Source: Euclidia mi
Lineage: Eukaryota; Arthropoda; Insecta; Lepidoptera; Erebidae
Reading direction: 5' to 3'
DNA: 64,000 nucleotides
Assembly (NCBI GenBank): GCA_944739405.2
Contig: OX123182.2
Span: 100,853,279 to 100,917,278, forward strand
The position numbers and the translations under genes are program-made. The notes below the pieces were generated by a model. The model worked only from the letters and a program-made list of their open reading frames with translations, had not been told where the DNA came from and made no database searches. How positions within the stretch are numbered: position 1 is the first letter of the stretch; every line of letters begins with the position of its first letter. Positions 1 through 9,755 of this stretch are shown here, piece after piece.

Positions 1-430
1 ATATACAATAAACTATACATACCTATAAACACAGCCTTCTGTTAAGTAATACTAATAATAAAAATATGGGAAAATATTTTTAAACTGGAGAACACTGCAT
101 TTCTCGATGAAAGGTCAAATGTCATAAATTTTGAAATGACATTATGGAACTTGCTTTTAACGAGTGCAAAAGAGATGAATATAGTTTTTTTCTAACATGC
201 TTATTGGTTTCAAAGCTACGTCTTCTATCTCGGCTGGTCACCACGCTATTTTGAACGTCAATTGTAGGAGTTTGCTACTCTAGTGTTAATGTTACCTCAA
301 TGCCTTAAACGTAGAACCGTCGGTTGTGGCCAGTACTCACAAAGAGGTTAGCTATTATTTACTCTTTCTCTATGGCTCATTTTAAATTTATTAATGTTGC
401 GCCATGTACACTACATACAAATCGCGACAG
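1..430. other. No recognisable feature
   Basis: AT-rich sequence without a convincing reading frame or a repeat that recurs elsewhere in the window. Confidence 0.5.
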
Positions 431-432
431 TA

Positions 433-561
433 TGAGAAGGAAAACTTGAAACAAGCCCTATACCAACCCGTTTGGCCAGCGTGGTATAGTAGGCCAATTC
501 CTCCTTTCAAAGGAGAGGCCTAGTCCATCAGTGGACTATAAGGGGCTGATGATGATGATGT
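433..561 (+). repeat. GAT-tailed short element, copy 1
   Basis: This segment is the reverse complement of part of the repeats at 31684-31925 and 41408-41625. They share a block with the palindrome CCTTTCAAAGGAG and the text around GGCCAGCGTGGTATA. On this strand it ends in a (GAT)n run at 548-560, as expected for the 3' tail of a retroposed element. It is 5'-truncated relative to the 31.7-kb copy. The family is probably a non-autonomous LINE end or a SINE. Confidence 0.6.
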
Positions 562-714
562 ATAGTAATTGCGTTGCAAGCACCTGGAGGACAGGGAATA
601 GTTGCGGACATTGGTACCATCGACGTCTTACAGAAAATAAAGATTCATGTAATTTACAATCTTGTGTGAGAGTCCCTCAGTAAAAGCTTCAAGGAAATAA
701 ATGTTCTTACAGCG

Positions 715-1085
715 ATAAGTTAGTGGAGATACTAACAAACTGCTATAGGGTACTGGGTTTGAATCCATGGCGCGTACCACTAATTAGTTATGTGCGTAAG
801 AAATTGTTTATTATATTATTATCACTTACTCCATGCCTCGGAGAGCACGTTTAGCTATCGGTACCTGCTATCATGCAGATCTTTGACAGTTGTAATAGGG
901 AGAGTATTTCTGAATGAACTCACATTAGTGTAAGCCAAGAAATATTGCTATCTTGCCTGCCTTTGGGTTGCGGAGGTCAGATAAAATATTTAGAAAGCTA
1001 ATATTTAGTTACATCTGGTAAGACTGGTCAGTGGACCACGGCTAGTATCTAGGATAACACTACGAGATTGATGACATAATTATAT
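715..1085 (+). repeat. tRNA-derived SINE, copy 1
   Basis: The segment resembles 19225-19602 over its whole length. Near its start is a Pol III B-box-like stretch (GGTTTGAATCC, 753-764). Shared downstream blocks include a part reading CGGAGAGCACG and the block TTGCGGAGGTCAG. It ends near GATTGATGA, a degenerate form of the GAT-rich tail of the other copy. No clear A box is seen, so the 5' end may be truncated. Its many differences from the 19.2-kb copy suggest an older insertion. Confidence 0.65.
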
Positions 1086-2661
1086 TTCAGGATTGCTAGG
1101 ATAATTTATACAGTTTGAATAAAGTTGATACCGATATTTTATTAGTAAAGGTACGAGTTTGTAGCTGATTAGAGCAAGCTGGAACAGGCGAGCTGCCGCA
1201 GTAATTCTTCTGGTTTTTATGTATTTCTATGAAATACCTTCCGTAGTGAGCTAAACGACATCTACGGCGCCCCATAGTAAGGTGTAGCCCCGTAAGATTT
1301 GAAAATGACTTTCTATAAGATGGCAGAAATCTTGTCTCATATAATACTCAGACCGAAAGAAATACTAGGTGCGCTTCCGTCAGCGGTTAGATTTAAAATC
1401 ATGAGTGCAGCAATACATTACGGGTACGTATATCTGCGATATGATGCAGCGTCATGTCGTCTGCTGCTGCCTGCAGCCGGCTATGAACTCGTACTTTACT
1501 ATTCGGGGTGGGGTCAAAAAATAAACTTTGATATCATAATCTATTCAGCCGTTTCTTGAATTAAGTATGGTGTAGCTAACACGGGTTTGTATTTTTTACA
1601 AATAAATATGTCGGTGATTCTGTACGTACATTAAAATATATAAAACAGCCGTCAATATGTATAATAACTATCAATTGCTAGTAAGATGTGAGTTTTAATA
1701 ATTATGTCTATAAATATTTTACGTGACAACTTTGGGAATTGACGCCACAGCTTCCATGAACGTACAAATGATGGCGCCTGCTATGACTGAAAGATTTGAA
1801 GAAAATAAAGCAATTGAAGTTGCAGTCCATCAAAAACTTCAACCTTCATAAGTGCCGTGACATTGGATTAATAAGAATAGTATTTACAAAGATATTCCAA
1901 ATTTCAATCTGCTTTGTCCACAGTGATATTGGTGACGATCCTGCGGTTATGGTCACGGCAACTTGTCCAATTCAATTTAGCTAGTAGAATCTCACCTGTG
2001 TAATAACATACACCGTCTAGAGGTCAATTAAAGTCTAACAACGACTACTAGATTTCTATTTATTTATTACTTTTTATGAATATATCTAAAACAGCATAAA
2101 CCATTTGACATCATCGATGCAATATTTTGTCCATAAAAAGATTTTTCACGAAGCACAAGCTATGTTCTATGAAATAATGGTAAGAACACTTCATTATTAA
2201 AAACGAGATGGTAAACAGAAACGGTTTTGTTCACCGCTGGCTGCAGGCTTCGCAATCAAACACTTGCTATTGTTTTCCACCGATTAATCTCCAAATAGGT
2301 AAACAAGAGATCAACTTTTCATTTTCAGCATAACCAGCAAAAGAGTCAACAAAAGGCAGTAATTACCGAAATTATGAGTATGCTCAAGCACAAATAACAA
2401 TGCAATGTTAATTGGAAGCAATCAATATCAAAATATGAACACGATAAAAAACAAAATGACGTCAAAAATATGTTGAAACAGGTCGAAATGTTTCCAGGAA
2501 GATGTTTATGCATGCGTGAATTCAGTTCAAGTCCGTTTAAACAATGTTTTCCTCTATATCACCTTGGTCCTAAAAAAGACTTCACGTAGTTCTATAGATA
2601 TTTAAAAAAATGGTAGTAACAACGCTATGGCATCTAGAAATGAACCCAGATCCCAAGGTGG
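1086..2661. other. Intergenic, nothing assigned
   Basis: AT-rich sequence with only short reading frames of no recognisable family, for example 1299-1559 (86 codons) and 1796-1984. A 23-base block at 1224-1246 recurs inverted at 32725-32747, so part of this stretch is probably an old dispersed repeat. Confidence 0.4.
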
Positions 2662-2669
2662 GTGGGGGG

Positions 2670-3336
2670 CAGCGTTGCCAACTCTACGTCTTTTTACGTA
2701 GATCTACGTATTTCGGACCCTTCCCGCGAACCTACGTACTTCAGGCCCAGAATCTACGTATTTTGTAACAGATAACCAAATTAGCAAAGTTAACAGATTT
2801 TACTAAGAAGAAAACATTATTAAACAAACCACACGTAAGAATGGACCTATATTATATTTCGGTCCATGTTTATTCCTACCGAATTACTATAACAAGTACA
2901 AACTAAAAACATTGCGACCAATATAAGTCAATAATATTTGCAATAATTTGCATACACACTCGGATCGATGTTGGAAACACTTGTTTTACTCATTTTTACT
3001 CTCTTTATCTTATACTAATATATTAAGCTAAAGAGTTTGTTTGTTTGTTTGGTTGAACTCGCTAATCTCAGGAACTACTGGTCCGATTTGAAAAATTATT
3101 TCAGTGTTAGATAGCCCATTTTTGAGGAAGGCTATAGGCTATATAACATCACGCTATGAGCGACGGGAGCAGAGCAGTAGCCTTAAATAACGCGGGTGAC
3201 ACCGCGGGTATCGTCTAGTCTTAGATATAATTAAAAGTACGTAGATTTACGTACTTTTGAATTTAAAAAGTACGTAAATCTACGTACTTTTTAGCTCCGA
3301 TCTACGTATTTTTGAAAATCAGAGTTGGCAACACTG
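2670..3336. mobile_element. hAT-like non-autonomous transposon (MITE type)
   Basis: The element starts CAGCGTTGCCAACTCT and ends with the inverted match AGAGTTGGCAACACTG. It is flanked on both sides by the same 8 bases GTGGGGGG (2662-2669 and 3337-3344), the 8-bp target-site duplication expected of hAT transposons. No transposase reading frame is present. Both subterminal regions are rich in the palindrome TACGTA, often as TCTACGTA: several copies lie in 2693-2765 and several more in 3238-3312. Clustered subterminal motifs are typical transposase-binding sites in hAT elements. A second repeat (3021-3226) is nested inside. Confidence 0.8.
3021..3226 (+). repeat. Nested dispersed repeat inside the hAT-like element
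   Basis: It opens with a (TTTG)n run and continues with a block about a region 'tccgatttgaaaaatt', then ends in an ACACCGCGGGTATCG segment. Related starts and ends occur at 8882-9475, where the block ends in GCGAAGCCGCGGGC. This is the layout of a short lepidopteran interspersed family of uncertain class. Confidence 0.5.
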
Positions 3337-5092
3337 GTGGGGGGGATCCCAACATTATTTGGGTATTAACATGTTCTTGTAGTATTTTCTTGGGATTACG
3401 CAAATGTTTCACAATAAAATCAAATTGTATAAAAAAAATTGTTTCTAGATAATCCGGTTTAAATGTATTTTTTTTAAAACGATGTTACATTGCTGTAATT
3501 AGAAAACTTATAAATACACATGAGCTACGATCTACAAGTCGAACCTATCATTACATATATAAATTAAATTATTCTATGAAATTGATACTAAACATAACAT
3601 CTTAAACCTAACCTAATCTTAAACCTAAACAATAAATCCTAACGTAGTACCTTGTAAAATTAATTACAATAATAACTACAAAAGTCAACTTCAACAAACA
3701 AACAGCCGCTTATAATTCTTTTTGATATAGATAAACTCGCGTCTAGTGGCCGGGGCTCGGCAGCCCAGCGCGCGCGCCGATCGCCGATGCCTTTCACTTC
3801 CTGCCTTGAGCTGTCGGCCGCTGTACGCACGCTCAGTGACAATATATCATCTGTCGAATATTGATTTTAAAAACCGTATTTACCTAAATACTCCTAGCTA
3901 TAATTACCACTCTGTGAAAAGTGCCTATTGCAAGTCTAAATAAATTATATTAAGTGATTTATAACCCCGTGATCGGGTAAGTTGTGCTTTTATTGGCTTT
4001 TACATCTTTATAACGGATTGTAAGCAAATATAGTGGTTTTGTAGACATATTGTAACGTAATTACGCCTGTTAAATTATACTAGTGCTTTTGCATACATTG
4101 TGCTATTTGTATCATAATAATCATCTACGTAGAATTCATCTCACCGTATTTATTTGACTTTTCAATGTACCTACATTTTTGCTTTATAATTTATGCTAGA
4201 ATTTTCTGTGTACATAGATTGTGAGTCCTTCCGCTTTGCTATAAACCGTGACTGCCGCACCTTAGATCACTGATTCCTACATTAAAATTCGGCAGAATCA
4301 GTAGCTTTGCAATTACCGCCTTTCTGCAGTCACGGAGCAAGTTCGGACAATAACTCATTGTCCACCCGTACCTGATTTCAGGGTTTTAAGTTCACCCTTT
4401 CTGCTTGGCTGGAGCCGCTCTGCTGCTAACCAGACTACCGGCTACGAGGAGTCTACGAGCTGAGACGTTTATAGCAGGAGCGTAAGATTCTGTCCGTATC
4501 AGTGCAAGCTAGTTATAAAACTAGGGTAGTGAACCCACTTAATGGCCTCACAAAATAAATTATTATTTTTATAATTTGTTTCTTTTATTTTCTTTAGTAA
4601 AATTATTACGTGTAGACGTAACAACGAGATAGAATCTGCAAACTGTTGATTAATATCAACATGTTATTACATAAACTACCCGAATTTTAAGCAAATACAC
4701 GCAGGTATTGCTTACTGGTTGTGTAGAGATGTACCAAGCTTTTTGGTCTTTAAGAAAATTAGAAGTGGAAGTATAGTTCCACTTCTAGTTTTCCTTAAAT
4801 AATTTCTCAGCACAATTTCATACATCAATCAAACCGGAGATATTATGGTCAATAATTAGACATCCTATGCCAACGGCTCAGTGTAATGATTTGTCTAGAT
4901 ATTATCCATGTATTACAACACACTTGCGGTCTGTTTCGCGATCCGCCGATAAGTTCTGGATATTAATTACTCGATAAGACCGTACAATTTTCGTTAGAGT
5001 TGTGCATATAATTAACATTATAATTAACCTTCATCCATTCTCATAAATTAACTTATTTTGCGATATTCACATAAATAGTTTCGCATGCATAT
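3337..5092. other. Unassigned segment with GC-rich patch and splice-donor-like site
   Basis: Bases 3740-3840 are strongly GC- and CpG-rich compared with their surroundings, and are followed by a donor-like GTAAGT at 3977-3982. A TATA-like run and AATAAA occur near 4510-4560. The stretch could be the promoter and first exon of a gene lying elsewhere, or the remains of an LTR: bases 4050-4623 begin TGTAACGT and end ACGTAACA. I find no matching target-site duplication and no second LTR, so I leave it unassigned. Confidence 0.3.
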
Positions 5093-5833
5093 TTAAAAAA
5101 TAGGTACACCCTCTAACAACATTCCATTATCACTCACAAGTGCCGAACCACTTGCCAAAAACAAGAATAAATCAGCTATTTCCTCAGGTTCAGAAAATCT
5201 ACCGAGAGCTGTAATTGTGGGCATATTTTCTATAATATCTGCTATTTGTTCATTGCTTGCACCTATCTTTTCTATCAAGTCTGTTTTCACAGGTCCAGGG
5301 TTAACTGTGTTGACACGAACACTACTCGATGCTAGTTCTAGTGCAATTAACCTTGTAAAATGATCTAAAGCAGCTTTCGACGTGTTGTAGGTAAAGCATG
5401 AAATCGTTTGTAGAGCAGCAACACTAGAGATATTGATGATGTTACCTTTAGTTTTAACAAGATGGGGAACAGCGAGATTTGTTATAAGCACAGGCGCGCG
5501 TAGATTCGTAGCCATTACTTGGTCAAAGATATCCATGGCTTGCGGGCTTGTGATTTTAATAGGCAATGTTATACCAGCATTGTTTAATAAAATATCCAGT
5601 TGCCCAAAGTACCTTACAGTTTCGTATACGATTCGTTTAGCGTCTTCATCCTTGGCGACGTCTGCTATTAACACTAATGGATTGCCACACTTTTTGGCGA
5701 CATTATTGAGCTTGTCTTGGTTTCTTCCAACTAAACAAACTTGTGCTCCTTCCTCTGCAAACTTGATCGCTATGGCGGCTCCTATACCCGAACTAGCACC
5801 AGTTACTAGCACCACTTTGCCTTGAAAAGTCAT
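5093..5833 (-). CDS. Short-chain dehydrogenase/reductase (FabG-like), copy 1
   Basis: A 246-residue classical SDR, expected to be an NAD(P)(H)-dependent oxidoreductase. The substrate cannot be inferred. The cofactor motif TGASSGIG is at residues 11-18, NNAG at 84-87, the catalytic Ser at 137 in NISSV, and the Y-x3-K pair at Y149 and K153. The PG motif after the active site is at 179-180. I take the ATG at 5833, not the upstream in-frame one at 5872, because MTFQGKVV aligns with copy 2 (MAFQGKVV). Compared with copies 2 and 3 it lacks about seven codons just before the C-terminal GS-x-x-V-S/T-DNG segment, an in-frame 21-base loss, and its last residues differ. The gene has no introns, like its paralogues. 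A GATA-like and TATA-like module lies 50-82 bases upstream. Confidence 0.85.
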   Translation of the reverse strand: MTFQGKVVLVTGASSGIGAAIAIKFAEEGAQVCLVGRNQDKLNNVAKKCGNPLVLIADVAKDEDAKRIVYETVRYFGQLDILLNNAGITLPIKITSPQAMDIFDQVMATNLRAPVLITNLAVPHLVKTKGNIINISSVAALQTISCFTYNTSKAALDHFTRLIALELASSSVRVNTVNPGPVKTDLIEKIGASNEQIADIIENMPTITALGRFSEPEEIADLFLFLASGSALVSDNGMLLEGVPIF

Positions 5834-5885
5834 GTTCTTGCCGTAAATTTTTAACCAATGTAATGAATTCACAGTGCGCAGAGAA

Positions 5886-5915
5886 TAAATATAGTCTGAT
5901 TATTATCTTATCGAT
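5886..5915 (-). promoter_or_regulatory. Proximal promoter of SDR copy 1 (GATA site plus TATA-like box)
   Basis: Read on the gene strand, ATCGATAAGATAA (5915-5903) is followed by TATATTTA (5893-5886), then about 50 bases of leader to the ATG. The same 13 bases and the same TATA-like octamer occur upstream of SDR copy 3 at nearly the same spacing. GATA factors commonly bind A/TGATAA/G, but occupancy here is inference. Confidence 0.5.
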
Positions 5916-7045
5916 ACGCAATGCGAGAAGACTGAATTGAATATCCCTCTGACAATGATAAGGAACCAAATGTTGTTATGCATATGTATAATGCCAGTCA
6001 TGTAGTATGGCATTATATAAATAGTACATAAGCCCGCGGTTATACCCGCATTATTTAGGGTACTACACCGCGCTCCTGACTCATAACCTAATGTTAGTCT
6101 TTGCCAATTGATAAGTGGATTATCCAACACAAAATTAATATAGCTTTTTAAGATGAATAGATTTCAGTGAATATTCTCTGAATTCTAATCAAGCTCACTG
6201 GTAAATTGTATTGTTTGTGTATGATAACATGAATATACCCAAGCAATAAATCCTTTTTATTTGCATTACCTTGTTATAATTGATAGTACTAATTTACTAC
6301 CTTGTGAGGCATGCAAGACAAAGAGCGTCAGATAATTATAATAATCTTATATTTCAATAATGTTCAAATGTTTTAATTAGCTTTTTATTGACATTGTGAA
6401 ACGATAAGATAGAACGCAAGAGAGTGACACCTGCACGTCGATTCCGTAAAATTCAAACAACAACTCGCATTTCACGTCGCTATTCGCTCTCACTTCGCAT
6501 AAGGTTCATAATGACCTTGATTTTAGTGCGAAGTGAGCGTCGAACTGACGCGGGAATTACCTTATAGAATGCCAAAAAAAGAAATACATCATCTCATACG
6601 TCTTTATCCGTCAAAATCTCGAGGTCAATTTTGTTCAACTCGCAAATACGCTCGCAAGAGTAGCGCTAGTGTAGATTCGAATTATCAACCGAGTTTGTAG
6701 AATGCCAATCAAGAAACTCACAGCGGAATTAAATTCGAAGTTTACAATGAAGTCTTACAGAATCACAGTGCTGGAATAGAAGCAGAATAAGATAATTTTG
6801 TACTACAAGTAACAAAAACAATTTGTGAAAAAAATCTTGGTATGAATAAAAAAATATTGAATAACCATGTAATTCATTTTCATCAATTATGATGACTTTT
6901 AATTAATTAAACAATTTGTATTAGTATTATGTAATGTTGTTTAATAAAGATAATTGTTGATGATTATTAAACAAAATTAAATAATACTACATAAGCCTGA
7001 TAACTGAAAATTAAATATCTGATCTTCATTTTATTTTTTTATGTA
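5916..7045. other. Intergenic between SDR copies 1 and 2, with a compound hairpin
   Basis: No gene is seen. Bases 6485-6539 can form a nested hairpin. The outer arms are CGCTCTCACTTCGCA (6485-6499) and TGCGAAGTGAGCG (6527-6539), with inner arms AAGGT (6501-6505) and ACCTT (6514-6518). The words TAGAATGCCAA recur at about 6566 and 6698. This may be a decayed MITE. Confidence 0.4.
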
Positions 7046-7201
7046 AACATATTAATTTTCAAAACATCTTTACAGAATATTTAATTTTAACTTTAAACTT
7101 TACTCTACTTACATACTCATAATGTCTAAGTATATATATGTACATAAATCTAATAATAAAAAGTGTAAATAAATGAGTTAACATTTACAAAATAATATTA
7201 A
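7046..7201. repeat. Source copy of a 156-bp perfect duplication (3' flank of SDR copy 2)
   Basis: These 156 bases are identical by eye to 9600-9755 in the same orientation. The block covers the 3' flank of SDR copy 2 and stops at its stop codon (7198-7200) plus one base. Confidence 0.85.
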
Positions 7202-7956
7202 AGTGAACCTTTTAACAATATTCCATTATCAGTCACAAATGTCGAACCAGTTATTGATTTTGCCTTGTTACTTGCCAAAAACAATACTAAATCGGCTACT
7301 TCTTCAGGCTGAGATACTCTGCCAAGAGCTGTCATTTTTTTCATTTTTTCATAAGTAACTTCTATTTGTTCTTTTGTTGCACCCGTATTTACTATTATAT
7401 CTGATATCACGGGCCCAGGGTTCACGGTATTAACACGAACACCACTCGGTGCTAGCTCTAAAGCAATTGACCTTGAGAAATGATCTAAACCAGCTTTCGA
7501 CGTATTGTAGGGCAAGCTAGGAGTTAACACTCGTAGAGCAGCAACACTGGAGATATTGATGATGTTACCTTTAGTTTTAACAAGATAGGGAGCAGATAGG
7601 TGTGATATTAATACAGGAGCACGGAGATTAGTAGCCATCACCCGGTCAAAGATATCCATAGCTTGCGGGTCCATAATACTAGGAGTCAAGGTAATACCAG
7701 CATTGTTTATTAAAACATCCAATTGGCTGAAGTATCTTAAAGTTTTATCTACAATGCATTTAGCGTCTTCATCTTTCGCGACGTCTGCTATCAGGACCAA
7801 GGGATTTCCACACTTTTTGGCAACAATGTTGAGCTTATCTTTGTTTCTTCCAACTAAACAAACTTGTGCTCCTTCTTCTGCAAACTTGATAGCTATTGCG
7901 GCTCCTATACCCGAACTTGCTCCAGTCACTAACACCACTTTGCCTTGAAAAGCCAT
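7198..7956 (-). CDS. Short-chain dehydrogenase/reductase (FabG-like), copy 2
   Basis: A complete 252-residue classical SDR and the best-preserved member of the cluster. It has TGASSGIG at residues 11-18, NNAG at 84-87, the catalytic Ser in NISSV at 137, Y150 and K154 of Y-x3-K, and the C-terminal ITGSTFVTDNG segment that copy 1 has partly lost. The ATG at 7956 is preceded by TGGCAATAAA, which resembles the GGCAAGAA leader end of copies 1 and 3. It has no introns. It is expected to be a soluble NAD(P)H-dependent reductase or dehydrogenase; the substrate is unknown. Copy 1 lies 1.4 kb downstream on the same strand, so the two are a tandem pair. Its 3' flank has been copied to 9600-9755. Confidence 0.88.
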   Translation of the reverse strand: MAFQGKVVLVTGASSGIGAAIAIKFAEEGAQVCLVGRNKDKLNIVAKKCGNPLVLIADVAKDEDAKCIVDKTLRYFSQLDVLINNAGITLTPSIMDPQAMDIFDRVMATNLRAPVLISHLSAPYLVKTKGNIINISSVAALRVLTPSLPYNTSKAGLDHFSRSIALELAPSGVRVNTVNPGPVISDIIVNTGATKEQIEVTYEKMKKMTALGRVSQPEEVADLVLFLASNKAKSITGSTFVTDNGILLKGSL

Positions 7957-8052
7957 TTTATTGCCAGGTACTTATTATAGTGAATTTATATCCTCTGGTG
8001 TAGTCGATATTCACTAAGAGAAGAGTGACGAACTAAAATTTGGTAGATCGAG

Positions 8053-8062
8053 GTATATATAC
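8053..8062 (-). promoter_or_regulatory. Possible TATA box of SDR copy 2
   Basis: GTATATATAC lies about 100 bases upstream of the ATG at 7956. A second candidate, TATAAA (7990-7985 on the gene strand), is only 30 bases from the ATG. Unlike copies 1 and 3, no ATCGATAAGATAA module is seen near this gene. Confidence 0.3.
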
Positions 8063-8536
8063 CCGCAGTGACAAGAAGTCAATATTATGTTATGCCAGTC
8101 ATAATGACACAGAAAACCTCAAATAAGAACAAAACCTTGCTCAGGCTACCTCCAAAGTCCACATATTTCTAACTTCCGTATGTTTTTCTAACTAACCTAC
8201 AAGGTCAGAAGAAAAAAAGTGGTAGTGATGATTATGTTTGTTAATGTCAAAGTTCATTTTCACCAATATCAACAAAACGAACGAGTCATTAGACCACAAC
8301 ATTATTATCTAATATATTTAGAATCAAAAATATTTACTTTGGCTTATGAACCTATGTGATATGTTTTGGTCGTCAATATCTGCGCATGACTCAGATATTT
8401 AAATATCATAGTGACTCAGATGTTGATACAATTAAGTTCTTACAATTACATGTAATTACGCGGCACAGAATTACATACTGATAACATTCAACTTAAATAT
8501 CTAGTATTCAATTTTCTTTTTTTAAGTTTTTTATGT

Positions 8537-8584
8537 AACACCACTTTGCTTTGAAAAAATTTATTGACTGAGGAACTTGATAAA
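8537..8584 (-). pseudogene. Relic of an SDR 5' end
   Basis: The 48 bases resemble the start-codon region of SDR copy 2 (7931-7976), beginning AACACCACTTTG in both. The ATG itself is lost and no coding sequence follows on the far side. It is probably the edge of an extra SDR copy that was deleted or only partly duplicated. Confidence 0.55.
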
Positions 8585-8881
8585 TAACTACCAATTTTAC
8601 AACCGTATTAAAAATAGCTTTAGCAGTTAATATATGACAAAGCAGCTGCATTATTAAGAAATTATATCAATCTAAAGATAACAATATTTTTTTACTGTAC
8701 TGTATAGATAGAAGTCTATCACCCATATCAACAAAATAATTCAGACGTTTGGTTTTCTAGGATAAGTCATCGGTTTAGAACTAGCAACTTGAATAAAAAA
8801 ATTAATAAGTTTTTTCGGTAAATTAACAGCGGTACAGAGGAAAAATGCCATTATTGCAGTTTTTGTAACTGTTACACGTTA

Positions 8882-9475
8882 TATCCCTACTAATATTATA
8901 AATATAAAAGTGTATATGTATGTATGTATGTATGTTCCGTTTTCACGCGAAAACGGCTGAACCGATTTTTTTGAAATTTAATATAGAGATATATTGGACC
9001 ACGGAGACGGACATAGGCTACCATAAGTTGCAAAAATTAAACTGGGAGGGATTGTAGGGAGGATAGAAGTTTGTACGGCAGAAATATTCCTCTTGGAAGT
9101 AAGAACGCATGCGCGAATAATTGAGTGCTGCGCATGTGCTATCTGTCAGTAATATCACATCATACATATTGTCATATTGTGCACGGTGATTACATTGTTC
9201 GCATATCTAAACTAATAATTATATACTACGGTCAAACGGCTGAAACAATTTTCTCTACCTACTAAAATTATAAATGCGAAAGTACTTATAGATATATATT
9301 GGACATGTATTGAAACATGGCTTTGACATTTGTCATGGAGTTACTTTGTACCCTATAGAGCTTTTGACTCTTTACAATAATCAGAAGTGTCTTCACAAAA
9401 CTTGAGACTGAAAGTAAATTTGTGTTACCCCGAATTTAACGCGCGCGAAGCCGCGGGCAAAAGCTAGTGGTAAAT
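8882..9475 (+). repeat. Composite lepidopteran dispersed repeat
   Basis: It opens with CCCTACTAATATTATAAA followed by a (TATG)n run (8916-8932) and a block about GAAAACGGCTGAACCGAT. A second, diverged start occurs near 9276 (ACTAAAATTATAAATGCG), so two copies appear joined. It ends in GCGAAGCCGCGGGCAAAAGC. This is a common non-coding repeat style in Lepidoptera. No open reading frame is present. Confidence 0.55.
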
Positions 9476-9599
9476 ACAACAGAAATGTACACTAGGAGCT
9501 ATGGCGCCGCAGCGCCTTCCAGGCGTTGTCTCGTGGAAGAAGAGTCTTGTCCTGGAGAATCGGCAGGACAACCACGACCTTGGACAGAGGTGTGAAGAG

Positions 9600-9755
9600 A
9601 ACATATTAATTTTCAAAACATCTTTACAGAATATTTAATTTTAACTTTAAACTTTACTCTACTTACATACTCATAATGTCTAAGTATATATATGTACATA
9701 AATCTAATAATAAAAAGTGTAAATAAATGAGTTAACATTTACAAAATAATATTAA
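9600..9755. repeat. Displaced perfect copy of the SDR copy 2 3' flank
   Basis: Identical to 7046-7201, offset 2554 bases, same orientation. The flanks differ sharply on both sides. No SDR coding sequence follows; unrelated sequence begins at 9756 where the stop codon's neighbour would be. The block just upstream (9490-9599) is GC-rich and unlike the surroundings, and may be a transposon fragment that came with it. Confidence 0.85.

Noticed and set aside
1299..1559. 86-codon frame as a gene
   Set aside because: No recognisable family, no supporting signals and a length expected by chance.
4050..4623. Possible solo LTR starting TGTAACGT and ending ACGTAACA
   Set aside because: No flanking duplication was found and no second copy is in the window.
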